55,921 bases of DNA, from the IMG/VR virus record IMGVR_UViG_3300034095_001732, positions 1-55,921 of that record. One strand, written 5' to 3'. How positions within the stretch are numbered: the first letter of the stretch is position 1; each line of letters starts with the position of its first letter. A model generated the notes under the pieces. The model did not search any database. It saw only the letters and a program-made list of their open reading frames with translations, and was not told the origin of the DNA. This DNA is from a virus. Below are positions 42,881-50,578 of the stretch, piece after piece. Position numbers and translations under genes: made by a program.

Positions 42881-42910
42881 CCGGTAAACATGAGCTGTGC
42901 ATGTCACCGG
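42881..42910 (-). promoter_or_regulatory. Hairpin in the scaffold leader
   Basis: CCGGT-AA-ACATG, loop AGCTGTG, CATGT-C-ACCGG: a 10-bp stem with a small internal loop between the 83-residue gene and the scaffold repeats. No U tract follows, so RNA processing or leader structure is likelier than termination. Confidence 0.5.
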
Positions 42911-42923
42911 ATTAAGTCAACGG

Positions 42924-43175
42924 TCAAATCTGTTCCCTACGCTTGTACTCGTCGTACACCGCGATGACGCCCTTCAGGGCGCGCAGTTCACCCACGAGCG
43001 CCATCATTGCCCGCTCGCTCTTGATGTTATCGTCACGACAGATGTCCTCGATGACGACTTCCCGCTGTTCACGCAGCACACTGATGAACTGCTGAAAATT
43101 GATGTTGGGCATCAACTGGGACATCGCCGAAGCGACGGCCTGCTGACGAAACTCCTCCCGCTCGCGGTTGGTCAT
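42924..43175 (-). CDS. Small helical protein between portal and scaffold, 83 aa
   Basis: An amphipathic helical protein (EREEFRQQAVASAMSQLM, REVVIEDICRDDNI, SERAMMALVGELRALKGVIA). It immediately follows the portal gene, a location often used for small head-assembly proteins. No family recognised. Confidence 0.65.
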   Translation of the reverse strand: MTNREREEFRQQAVASAMSQLMPNINFQQFISVLREQREVVIEDICRDDNIKSERAMMALVGELRALKGVIAVYDEYKRREQI

Positions 43176-45299
43176 TTACGCTCCTAGCCGCCCGATCTGG
43201 GCATTCTGGCGTTGGGTGATCTGGAACTGCAACTGCTTGGTCAGCTTCTCGATGCGCTTGCCGAACGGATCCTGCTGGTTCTGCAGACGCTGCTGCACGA
43301 CCGGGTCGTTCTGCACGTAGCCTTGGATGACCTGCAGGCCCAGCTCGGGCGGCGTGCCGATCTTGATGTCCTGATCCTGACCGGCGTAAATCTTGGCCAG
43401 CATATCCTGCATATCAGCCACGACCTTCTCTTGGCCGATGTCCTTGGGCTGGATGATGCGCTCGGCAATCGTCGGGTCGATGGCCTCGATCATCGCCTGC
43501 AGCCACTCGCCGTAATCAACGACGCCCTCGCGGTCAGCGGTCGCCACGATCTGGGCGATCTGCTTGATCTTCTCGAAGGTCTTCTCCGTGTCCATCGCCT
43601 CGATCTGGTAATTGAGCACGAAGTCGTACTCTTCATCCTGACCGCCCTTGATGAACTGCGTGGGCTCCTGCTGGCGCAAGCCGACCACCCGGAAGTAAAC
43701 CTCCTCCGATCCGTACTGCTGGTAGAGGGACCAGATCTGCCGGTACGCCTTCGACCAGCTCGACATGAACTTGTCGGTCTCGAACTGGTTCTTCATCAGG
43801 GCGAACTGCTGGTCGCCCGTCTGTGACGCGAACCCAAGGTAACGGTTGAAGTCGTTCCTCAGCTGCTGCTCGCTCGCCTCGGTGTTGCCGTCCGGCATCG
43901 GCCGGTCGAGGAAGTGGTACTCGTTGGGCCGTCGTTCCGGGATACGCGCGCCCGCGCCCCAACGGGCGGGCGGACGCCCGACCGGATAGCCCATCGGGGG
44001 TAGGATCGCCAGCGACGCCGCATCAATACGGCTGTCTTTGTGGACCTTGATCTGATCCTGCAACGGCTTGCCTACCTCCGGGATACCGCGGCTGTCATGC
44101 AGCCGGCGGGACAGGAACTCGCGGCGATGGAGGACAAACGGGTACTGCCCGTGGGCATATCCCAGCAACCCATGCTTGGCATAGCCGGGATGGTCAGCGC
44201 CATCCGGCCCCATCAGTGGGGTGAAGACCGTCAGGTAGATACCGGGATAGCCGTCCTCATCCGAAAGACGCTGATAGGCGTACACCACGCCGATCAGGTC
44301 ATTCATCTCCTCTTGGATGTAATTGAACGACCGCGAGTGAACCCGGATGTACTCGTTGGTGGTGGGCGTAATGTACTGGCCCCGGCAACTGGCGATAGCG
44401 GCATCCACCCACTCCTGATTCCACCCCTCGGTCGCGGCGAACGAGCGCAGCTGCTCGGCCGAGAAGTACTGCACGCGGTAAATCGCGGGGGCAGTCTCCA
44501 AATCCGTAGACGAGTTGGGGATGAAAAGGTTCTCGTCGAGGTTGAACGCTCGGACTACCGGACGAGACTTTTCCTTGCCGATCACTGGCACGGTGGTGCG
44601 CCCCACCTGCTGCAGATCAGACAACATGTTGCGCGCCTTCTTGCTCGTGCAGCCGTAGATCTCCTCGAAGAGCGAGACCAGCGTGCCTGACATCACCGGG
44701 TCAGTCAGCATCACCGTCAGGTCCGCCTCGGGGAACTGCTGCTGCAGGTCGGAAAGCTGCAAGGTGAGCAGCGTTTTCTGCCGGCTTACTTCCCAGAACT
44801 GCCCAGTAGCGGCTACGCCCTTCTCGGAAAGGTAGTTGCACAGCAGCTCCACCTCCCGGTCGATCTCTGGGATCTGGGTCTGCACCAGCCACTTCATGAA
44901 GTTGCTGACAATCTTCGCCCGCTTGAGGTCGTTGCCCTCGACCGGCACCGCCACCAACTGCGCCTTGCGGAAGGCCATGCACAGCATCGCCACCTTAGCG
45001 TTGATGGCCTCGTCCGTCAGGAAAACCCGCAGATCCGACGCCCCGTCCCACGGGGTCGGGTCGATTTTGGAACCCTCACGCGCATGCTTGCGCCCGTCAG
45101 CCGACTGACCATCCCAGAGCGCGAACCGGGTGTCATAGTTCTCCCGGCACTGATCGACGTACGGCTGCAGGTTCGAGGTGCAAAGCTCGAAGTCCCGTTT
45201 TAGCGACGGGTAGTCTGGACCGGACTCGCCCTTGGGGGCTTTTTGCAGTCCGGGATCGGTCGGCGCAACGTCCGTATTGCTCCCGTCGTAGGAACTCAC
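43176..45299 (-). CDS. Portal protein, 707 aa
   Basis: A large portal protein of the P22/podovirus type: N-terminal RDFELCTSNLQPYVDQCREN and WDGASDLRVFLTDE, middle PNSSTDLETAPAIYRVQY, then a stem/clip region (HGQYPFVLHRREFLSRRLHD, SRGIPEVGKPLQDQIKVHKD) and a C-terminal coiled-coil (RIEKLTKQLQFQITQR). It forms the dodecameric DNA channel at the capsid vertex and contacts the adaptor at 38369. The start is GTG 45299. The C-terminus abuts the next gene without a gap. Confidence 0.88.
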   Translation of the reverse strand: MSSYDGSNTDVAPTDPGLQKAPKGESGPDYPSLKRDFELCTSNLQPYVDQCRENYDTRFALWDGQSADGRKHAREGSKIDPTPWDGASDLRVFLTDEAINAKVAMLCMAFRKAQLVAVPVEGNDLKRAKIVSNFMKWLVQTQIPEIDREVELLCNYLSEKGVAATGQFWEVSRQKTLLTLQLSDLQQQFPEADLTVMLTDPVMSGTLVSLFEEIYGCTSKKARNMLSDLQQVGRTTVPVIGKEKSRPVVRAFNLDENLFIPNSSTDLETAPAIYRVQYFSAEQLRSFAATEGWNQEWVDAAIASCRGQYITPTTNEYIRVHSRSFNYIQEEMNDLIGVVYAYQRLSDEDGYPGIYLTVFTPLMGPDGADHPGYAKHGLLGYAHGQYPFVLHRREFLSRRLHDSRGIPEVGKPLQDQIKVHKDSRIDAASLAILPPMGYPVGRPPARWGAGARIPERRPNEYHFLDRPMPDGNTEASEQQLRNDFNRYLGFASQTGDQQFALMKNQFETDKFMSSWSKAYRQIWSLYQQYGSEEVYFRVVGLRQQEPTQFIKGGQDEEYDFVLNYQIEAMDTEKTFEKIKQIAQIVATADREGVVDYGEWLQAMIEAIDPTIAERIIQPKDIGQEKVVADMQDMLAKIYAGQDQDIKIGTPPELGLQVIQGYVQNDPVVQQRLQNQQDPFGKRIEKLTKQLQFQITQRQNAQIGRLGA

Positions 45300-45330
45300 G
45301 AACAGATGCTGTGGTTGATGCTAGCCCAAG

Positions 45331-45444
45331 TCAAGGGCCCAGTAGGGGCCGGCGGCGTTGCCGCGGTTTGGCAGCTAGACGCATCGACTTCATCCAGCTG
45401 TGACGGGATACGTTCCTCGGTTTCGACTCTTTGGTGCCCTTCAT
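45331..45444 (-). CDS. Small basic protein, 37 aa (tentative)
   Basis: The 144-bp gap between terminase and portal contains an ORF starting at an ATG that overlaps the terminase stop (TGATG) and encoding a strongly basic peptide (MKGTKESKPRNVSRHSWMKS then MRLAAKPRQRRR). The overlap is typical of this operon, but length and composition give weak support. An alternative frame that runs into the portal GTG is also open. Confidence 0.3.
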   Translation of the reverse strand: MKGTKESKPRNVSRHSWMKSMRLAAKPRQRRRPLLGP

Positions 45445-47081
45445 CAATAAACTCCGGTGCGGTTGGTGGTATCGACGAGGTCAGTCTCGTCGTAGAACCG
45501 TGGATTTGATACGGCGATGTAGCGCAACGCGTCAATCGGATCCTTCGTCGCCTCGTCCTTGCCGCCCTTGGCGGTGTACTCCTGCATCGCGAAGATGAAG
45601 TTCTGGCACTCCTCGCTGATGAACAGGTGGGGCGCATTGACCGAGCTGATCTCCTTCTCCTCGTCGTACGCCAGTTTGTTGGAGATAAGCTGCAGCCCGT
45701 TGTCGATGTCCACCCCGGGGGCCGGGATGACCGTCATGTCCTCATCATCCAGCTGGCTGATGATGGTGACCGCCCCATCAGCGGACTGCTTCTCGGCCGC
45801 GCCGAGCCGCGGGTCGATGAACCGCTCGAAGATCACCTCGCGCCCCTCCAGATCGCGGATCAGCTCGACGTAGTCGCGGATCCCCTTGCGGCTGCCCTTC
45901 TGCGCCGGGCCCGCCTTGCCCTCGGGACCGTTGCCGGGCAGCGCCCAGTCGTCGTGATCGGGCCACTCACGGTACACCCACCACGTGTCATCCGCGTCCA
46001 CCGCCACCCAAAGCATGAACCAGTTCTTGGATCCCGCCGGGTCGATAGCCATGTAACGTGTGACCTTGTACTCTGGATTCCTCACCCAAGGCAGATCCTT
46101 CGCTGCCACCACGTTGTACTCCTTGTTGAACCCGGGGAACGCGCCCGAGATCGCCTTGGTCGGGATGCCGTGGGCACGGGCCAGCACCTCATCACGCGGC
46201 CGTCCGCGCACCTTGCGGAGGAAATCGGCGGTGTCGATGAACGGGTTGTCCTCCGTCCAGAAGTAGAAGATCGCGGCACCCGGGCGGGACAGCGACTCCT
46301 GAAAGACCGGTAGGTCGGCCTTGAGCAGGCTGGACCGCCGCTTCTCCAGCGTGCGAGTGCGGCCGAGGATGTCCTGAATGAGGGGCGTCCAGCCCGAGAG
46401 CGTGGTGAACGTGAGCACCACCCGCCCGTGGAAGTCGGTCGTGCGGTACACGAGCGTCTCGAACATCTTGGGCGGAACCTCCTCGTCGGCCCAGATCAGG
46501 TGGGCCTTGAACCCTTCCGTCACCTGCGCGTCCTGCTGGTACTGGCGGTAGTTGCCGAACCGGATCGCGCCGCCGCCCTTGGCGCCGGGCAGCGGGGGCA
46601 GAATGCACACGTTGTCGGTGAACCCGTTTTTCTGGCTGTACTGCACCGAGTGGAACGTGCCCTTCTTGGTGGGCAGGTTCTTGATGCCGACCGGCAGCCC
46701 CTCCCAGATGAATCGCTGCTGATCCTCGATCGAGCGCGTCTCGTTCACGTGGTACGCCCGCACCTCCGCGTCGGGGATCGTGGCCGCGGCCCACACGCAC
46801 AGGCGCGAGGCGAAACTGGACTTGGTGCTGCGTTGACCGCCGAGGATCACGATGATCGGGTACTTCTTCCATGCGTGCATCACGCTCCGCCAAGAAGGCA
46901 GGATCCAACCCGCGCCCACTGGGTTCTGCTCCGCCCGCAGATCTGCGTACTTCCTCGCCTCCGCATACTTTACAAGCTGGTCGTGCGGCATCTTCGCGAG
47001 GATCTCGCGGGAGTGAGGCGGAATCCACTCGATCCCGAAGTCTGGCTGGTACGAGTCGGCGAGCAGCTTTGGGTTTACCAT
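45444..47081 (-). CDS. terL: Terminase large subunit
   Basis: A 545-residue packaging motor. The ATPase has a Walker A-like GGQRSTKSS (residues about 80-88) and Walker B HLIWADEE (about 192-199). The nuclease domain shows YMAIDPAGSKNW with the first Asp, FIDPRLGA, and KDPIDALRYI near the end with the last Asp. It uses ATP to fill the head and cuts the DNA. It is the first gene of the late operon, divergent from the small RHH gene at 47123 across a palindrome. Confidence 0.9.
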   Translation of the reverse strand: MVNPKLLADSYQPDFGIEWIPPHSREILAKMPHDQLVKYAEARKYADLRAEQNPVGAGWILPSWRSVMHAWKKYPIIVILGGQRSTKSSFASRLCVWAAATIPDAEVRAYHVNETRSIEDQQRFIWEGLPVGIKNLPTKKGTFHSVQYSQKNGFTDNVCILPPLPGAKGGGAIRFGNYRQYQQDAQVTEGFKAHLIWADEEVPPKMFETLVYRTTDFHGRVVLTFTTLSGWTPLIQDILGRTRTLEKRRSSLLKADLPVFQESLSRPGAAIFYFWTEDNPFIDTADFLRKVRGRPRDEVLARAHGIPTKAISGAFPGFNKEYNVVAAKDLPWVRNPEYKVTRYMAIDPAGSKNWFMLWVAVDADDTWWVYREWPDHDDWALPGNGPEGKAGPAQKGSRKGIRDYVELIRDLEGREVIFERFIDPRLGAAEKQSADGAVTIISQLDDEDMTVIPAPGVDIDNGLQLISNKLAYDEEKEISSVNAPHLFISEECQNFIFAMQEYTAKGGKDEATKDPIDALRYIAVSNPRFYDETDLVDTTNRTGVY

Positions 47082-47088
47082 TCTGGTA

Positions 47089-47119
47089 TTGACGATGGGG
47101 GTTTAATCCCCACGGTCAA
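47089..47119. promoter_or_regulatory. 31-bp palindrome in the terL / RHH divergent region
   Basis: TTGACGATGGGG, spacer GTTTAAT, CCCCACGGTCAA: two 12-bp arms matching in 10 positions. It lies in the 41-bp gap between the divergent terL and ribbon-helix-helix genes. The placement fits an operator for a small DNA-binding regulator such as the adjacent RHH protein. The outer TTGAC parts may also be -35 elements, one in each direction. A transcript could also fold it as a hairpin. Confidence 0.65.
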
Positions 47120-47122
47120 GAC

Positions 47123-47281
47123 ATGGCTCGCAAGTTGCCGCTGCAGATCCGCGTTGACCCCCGGCTGGAACCGGGCTTGAAGAAGCTCGCCCGGAAGAGC
47201 CGTCGCTCCGTGACCTCGGAGGTGAACAACATCATCGAGTACTACCTGCACTACATCGCGGCGAACCAGAAACCCAACTGA
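47123..47281 (+). CDS. Ribbon-helix-helix (Arc/MetJ-like) regulator, 52 aa
   Basis: A 52-residue basic protein: short N-terminal strand LPLQIRVDP, then two helices ELGL-type (LEPGLKKLARKSRRSV) and TSEVNNIIEYYLHYI. Strand-helix-helix with SVTSEVNNII is the standard RHH pattern, as in Arc. It is encoded immediately beside the 47089 palindrome and divergent from the late operon, so it is a good candidate for its regulator. No Shine-Dalgarno. Confidence 0.7.
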   Translation: MARKLPLQIRVDPRLEPGLKKLARKSRRSVTSEVNNIIEYYLHYIAANQKPN

Positions 47282-47285
47282 TCCC

Positions 47286-47432
47286 ATGCCATTCGATTCC
47301 AAGGCGCAGATGCGCTATCTGTTCTCCAAGGAGCCCAAGGTCGCCAAGCGGTTTGCTGAGGAGATGAAGTCCTCTGGCAAGTCGATGAAGGCGCTGCCCG
47401 AGAAGGTGAAAAAGAAGAAGAGAAAGATGTGA
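47286..47432 (+). CDS. Small basic phage protein, 48 aa
   Basis: A short Lys-rich protein starting MPFDSKAQMRYLFSKEPK. The FxSKAQxRYLF opening recurs in small phage proteins of unknown function. The C-terminus is a run of lysines (KVKKKKRKM). It probably binds nucleic acid. Confidence 0.65.
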   Translation: MPFDSKAQMRYLFSKEPKVAKRFAEEMKSSGKSMKALPEKVKKKKRKM

Positions 47433-47435
47433 GCC

Positions 47436-47726
47436 ATGAACAAGGGAGTACGTGATTACATTCTGAAGAACGCCGGGGTTTCCGAGTACAACAACCCCAA
47501 GCGCACGCCGGGCCACCCGAAGAAGTCGCACATCGTCGTCGCCAAGGAAGGCTCGAAGGTGAAGACGATCCGCTTCGGCCAGCAGGGCGTGTCGGGCTCG
47601 CCGAAGAAGTCCGGCGAGAGCGCCTCCTACGCCGCCCGGCGAAAGTCCTTCAAGGCGCGCCACGCGAAGAACATCGCCAAGGGCAAGATGTCGGCGGCCT
47701 ACTGGGCCGACAAGGTAAAGTGGTGA
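47436..47726 (+). CDS. Conserved podovirus protein, 96 aa
   Basis: A basic protein with the blocks PKRTPGHPKKSHIVVAKEG, KTIRFGQQGV, KSFKARHAKNIAKGKMSAA and YWADKVKW. I recognise these from many phage genomes; no function is known to me. It lies between the small basic gene and the coupled gene at 47723. Confidence 0.75.
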   Translation: MNKGVRDYILKNAGVSEYNNPKRTPGHPKKSHIVVAKEGSKVKTIRFGQQGVSGSPKKSGESASYAARRKSFKARHAKNIAKGKMSAAYWADKVKW

Positions 47727-47986
47727 GGTGCCGATTGACCCGGAAAGACATCGAGGGATGGTTGGAGGAACGTGAGCTAACGCTCCTTTTGGCCGACGGT
47801 CTAGACGACGCATTCCTCGGCGTGGACGTGACGGGGGAAAAACCCCGTGCCGTCTACTCGATCGACGACTGCATCCGTGTCCTGTCCGAGGACATGGACG
47901 GCGACGACGCCGAGGAATACTTCTGGTTCAATGTCGCCGGCGCTCACGTGGGACCACAGACGCCGTTGTTTATCCAGACCATGTGA
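47723..47986 (+). CDS. Conserved phage protein (LTRKDIEGWL type), 87 aa
   Basis: A small acidic protein starting RLTRKDIEGWLEERE, with LLADGLDDAFLG, YSIDDCIRVL, EEYFWFNVAGAHVG and a terminal PLFI. This block order recurs in phage and plasmid genomes; function unknown. I start it at GTG 47723, which overlaps the upstream stop; GTG 47720 is also possible. Confidence 0.7.
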   Translation: MRCRLTRKDIEGWLEERELTLLLADGLDDAFLGVDVTGEKPRAVYSIDDCIRVLSEDMDGDDAEEYFWFNVAGAHVGPQTPLFIQTM

Positions 47987-47988
47987 CC

Positions 47989-48534
47989 ATGAACAGCGTC
48001 ATCGGCTCCCTACCCAAGCACCAGTACGTCCGGGTGGACACCGCCTTCACCCACCGGGAGCCGTGCGGGCACGCGCCCGCCGTCTGGTTCGGGTTGGTCT
48101 CGCTGCCCGGGCGGATGTGGGGCTGCAACGTGTTGCTCGAAAGCGGCGCCCTGTACCGCGGCCTGCCGCTGCACGCGCTGTCCCACGGCAACCGCGCCGA
48201 CGACTGGGGCGCGGGGCAGGCCCAGCGGTGGGACTGCTACGGCACCGACTGGAGCGGGCACGAGTACTCGTACCTGCGGGCGCTGCGGGTGAAGGCCCGC
48301 TGCGGCAAGGGGGAGTTCAACGGCGAGTACCTCTTTACCGTGGTGCCAGCCAACGACGCGTTCAGCGAGGTGCCGGAGCAGGCGAAGGAGTTTACCTTCG
48401 TGAAGCTGGAGAACGGCCGCTTCACCGTGCAACCCACCGACCATCTTCTGTTCGAGGAACGCTCTTTCACCGTCAACCAAGGTGAATGGCCGAAAGGCTA
48501 CAAACGACAAAACGAGGTGTACACATGCGAATGA
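47989..48534 (+). CDS. Hypothetical protein, 181 aa
   Basis: I do not recognise this protein. It contains aromatic-rich beta-like stretches (AVWFGLVSLPGRMWGCNVLL, GQAQRWDCYGTDWSGHEYSY) with no membrane segment. The start is ATG 47989 (a GTG at 47983 is in frame). The C-terminus overlaps the next gene by 10 bp. Confidence 0.6.
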   Translation: MNSVIGSLPKHQYVRVDTAFTHREPCGHAPAVWFGLVSLPGRMWGCNVLLESGALYRGLPLHALSHGNRADDWGAGQAQRWDCYGTDWSGHEYSYLRALRVKARCGKGEFNGEYLFTVVPANDAFSEVPEQAKEFTFVKLENGRFTVQPTDHLLFEERSFTVNQGEWPKGYKRQNEVYTCE

Positions 48535-48782
48535 TGATCAACCGACTGCTGCTGCGTTTCAACCTGCAGCTTGTGAACCCGACGGAGCAAATTGCTGTAT
48601 GCTCAGTCCCGAAACTGCAGGAGGAACTGGAGGAGGCCAACGTGAACCTCCGCAAGATGCGACGCGTAATCGCCCGTCTGCAGGCGTCGGCCTACTATTA
48701 CCGGAGCCGGTATCGCGAAGTGAAGGGGCTGCCCAAGACCCGCAAGACCCGAGAGTCCTACTCCGTCCCCCACGTGCCATGA
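48525..48782 (+). CDS. Coiled-coil protein, 85 aa
   Basis: A basic, short N-terminal region (MRMMINRLLLRFNLQL) is followed by a coiled-coil (VPKLQEELEEANVNLRKM, RRVIARLQASAYYYRSRY). The first 20 residues are hydrophobic enough to associate with a membrane but too short to be sure. Function unknown. A GAGGTG element lies upstream. Confidence 0.55.
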   Translation: MRMMINRLLLRFNLQLVNPTEQIAVCSVPKLQEELEEANVNLRKMRRVIARLQASAYYYRSRYREVKGLPKTRKTRESYSVPHVP

Positions 48783-49000
48783 GCGCCCTCCTCTGTTCCC
48801 ACGACCTGTACCGCAAGTACGCCGAGAAGTGGGAGACGATGTGCGCCCTGACCGATGACACCGAGTTCCTCCGCCAGTACGAGGCGCTGATCCGCGAGGA
48901 GCCCAATGTGCGTCATTGCAGCTGGTTCGACAACGACCACGAATTGGCCGTGCGGACCCTGCGCCAACTCAACCGCCTAAACCATGAACGGAAAACCTGA
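48779..49000 (+). CDS. Hypothetical protein, 73 aa
   Basis: A small charged protein (LCSHDLYRKYAEKWETMC, TDDTEFLRQYEALIREE, HELAVRTLRQLNRL). I do not recognise it. It overlaps both neighbours. Confidence 0.55.
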   Translation: MSALLCSHDLYRKYAEKWETMCALTDDTEFLRQYEALIREEPNVRHCSWFDNDHELAVRTLRQLNRLNHERKT

Positions 49001-49541
49001 CATCAACCTGATCTCGTTCAACGGCCCCGGCCACAACGGGGGCGACGTGGACTGGAGCACCCGCACGCTGATCGGCGGTCCCGACATCGACGACACGCTC
49101 AAATGCTCGACCGGCCTGACGGACTTCAAGCTGCACGTCGGCGAGGTGGAGACCGGGCGCGAGGACGCGCTCGACATCAACAACCACTGCCGCGGGATCC
49201 AAGTCCACGCGGACCAGTGGGTGTTCCCCAAGGGCGTCGCCCGCACCGGCTTCACCATCAAGGGCAACTCGCACGGCGTCCGCGTCTCGGGCAACGTGCT
49301 GGGCGACCCGCTGGTGGATCTGGGCAACTGGTCCGACCAGAGCAACGAGCCGGTCACCAACGTGCGCCTCGCGCTGCGCCGGGCGGACGGCAAGGCGATC
49401 CGCGTGCGCGTGCTCAACGGCGACCTGCCGGTCTTCGAACCCGGCACCGGCCCGTACCGCTACGTCTTCCCGTGGAAGATGAAGTGGCTGCAGCGCCTGA
49501 CCTTCGGCGCCTACAGCCTCTGGAAGCGGGTCACTGGATGA
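48984..49541 (+). CDS. Beta-helix-like (pectate-lyase-like) phage protein, 185 aa
   Basis: A beta-rich protein with EDALDINNHCRGIQVHAD, ARTGFTIKGNSHGVRVSGN, DLGNWSDQ and FEPGTGPYRYVFP. The EDxxDINNxC pattern is typical of a right-handed parallel beta-helix, and a similar protein recurs in other podovirus genomes without an assigned role. There is no signal peptide. It ends convergently with the minus-strand gene at 49531, overlapping by 11 bp. Confidence 0.65.
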   Translation: MNGKPDINLISFNGPGHNGGDVDWSTRTLIGGPDIDDTLKCSTGLTDFKLHVGEVETGREDALDINNHCRGIQVHADQWVFPKGVARTGFTIKGNSHGVRVSGNVLGDPLVDLGNWSDQSNEPVTNVRLALRRADGKAIRVRVLNGDLPVFEPGTGPYRYVFPWKMKWLQRLTFGAYSLWKRVTG

Positions 49542-49998
49542 CCGGCTCGTAGTACGCGTCCGGCCCGACCTGATCGACTAGCTTGACCCGCACCATCGCG
49601 TGCACCGGGTGGGTGGTGCCGCGTTTCCACATCGAAGCCCGGCGCTGGTCCGGCAGACGCACGACCTGCATCCGCGGATTCGGCGGCTGGCCCAACACGA
49701 CCACGTCAGTCTCGGCCGGCCACTTGTGCTCGATCGGGGCGGGCGGCGTGGCGGGCGAGGTCGGGATCACCGGCGCGTGCGGCTTCGGCTCGATGATCTG
49801 CTTCATCACCTCATCCGGCTCGGCCACCACCTCGGGCGGCGCGTCGGCGTCAGCGGGCAGGCGGATGTCGAGAATGTCGATCCCCCATTCTGTCGCCTTG
49901 CGGCCAGCTTCCTCCACCTCACCGCGCACCAGTAGGGAGCGCAGGATGTTGCGGCGGTTGATGTTTATCTGATCAGTGGGTTTTCCCTTTCGGTTCAT
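49531..49998 (-). CDS. Hypothetical protein coupled to the small-terminase candidate, 155 aa
   Basis: A basic N-terminal helical part (residues 1-45), a Pro-rich linker (about 55-95), and a C-terminal beta-rich domain (DVVVLGQPPNPRMQVVRLPD, RRASMWKRGTTHPVHAMVRV). The last resembles small phage domains of unknown function. It is translationally coupled (ATGA) to the gene at 49995, so probably works with it. Confidence 0.6.
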   Translation of the reverse strand: MNRKGKPTDQININRRNILRSLLVRGEVEEAGRKATEWGIDILDIRLPADADAPPEVVAEPDEVMKQIIEPKPHAPVIPTSPATPPAPIEHKWPAETDVVVLGQPPNPRMQVVRLPDQRRASMWKRGTTHPVHAMVRVKLVDQVGPDAYYEPVIQ

Positions 49999-50522
49999 AT
50001 CACGTCCTCTGGTTTCAAATTCTCCACGTCCAGCTCGGCCGGCTGGAACGCCGGAGCGGCGACGGGCGCCGGCATCAGCGCGGCGATGATCTCATCACGA
50101 CTCTTGTCGCCGTAGTGGTTCACCTGAATGTTCACCTGCGCCGCGCCGACCTGCGCCCGCGCGTCCAGCGCCCGGCGCTTGTCCTCGGTCACCGAGAAGA
50201 TGAACCCCAGTTCCCCCGGCTTAAACTCGTTGGCGTCCACCTTCTCCTCGATCCGCCCCGCGATCTTGTCCGAGATCAGCGCCAGCTTGTGGGCCAGCCG
50301 CTGATTGAACTCATCCAGCGGCATACCCAGCACCCGCTCGATCCGTTCGCAGTCCATCTTTGACGGGGGGTTCTTCTTAAACGTCTTCGGCAGGATAGGC
50401 TTCCCCGTCAGGGCCCGGTCCACCGCGGCCTCGATCGCCTGCTCGGTGTCCACGGGTTTGACGGGCATGATGTACCCCTTGGGCCGTCCACCTTTACGCG
50501 CATTACTTGTTCCGCCTCTCAC
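49995..50522 (-). CDS. Small terminase subunit candidate, 175 aa
   Basis: The N-terminus (RGGTSNARKGGRPKGYI) is Arg/Gly-rich with a GRPKG motif, which recurs in small terminases and other DNA-binding proteins. The middle (CERIERVLGMPLDEFNQRLAHKLAL, KFKPGELGFIFSVTEDKRRAL-like) is helical, and the end (AAQVNIQVNHYGDKSRDEII) resembles the oligomerisation tail seen in phage small terminases. No other small terminase is visible. It is an island on the minus strand, not next to terL. The start is GTG 50522. Confidence 0.5.
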   Translation of the reverse strand: MRGGTSNARKGGRPKGYIMPVKPVDTEQAIEAAVDRALTGKPILPKTFKKNPPSKMDCERIERVLGMPLDEFNQRLAHKLALISDKIAGRIEEKVDANEFKPGELGFIFSVTEDKRRALDARAQVGAAQVNIQVNHYGDKSRDEIIAALMPAPVAAPAFQPAELDVENLKPEDVI

Positions 50523-50578
50523 GGCTGCAGTCCAAAAACCTGTTGAGCAGTTGTCAAGGTTGGGCTAAGGCCCGGGGC
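50523..50578. other. Divergent gap with an AAAAACCTGTT element
   Basis: A 56-bp gap between the small-terminase candidate (minus) and the jelly-roll gene (plus) contains CCAAAAACCTGTTGAGCAG and GTTGTCAAGG. The AAAACCTGTT core recurs at 51484 (inverted), 53289 and 54424, in each case between genes. It is a candidate promoter or regulator site. Confidence 0.35.
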
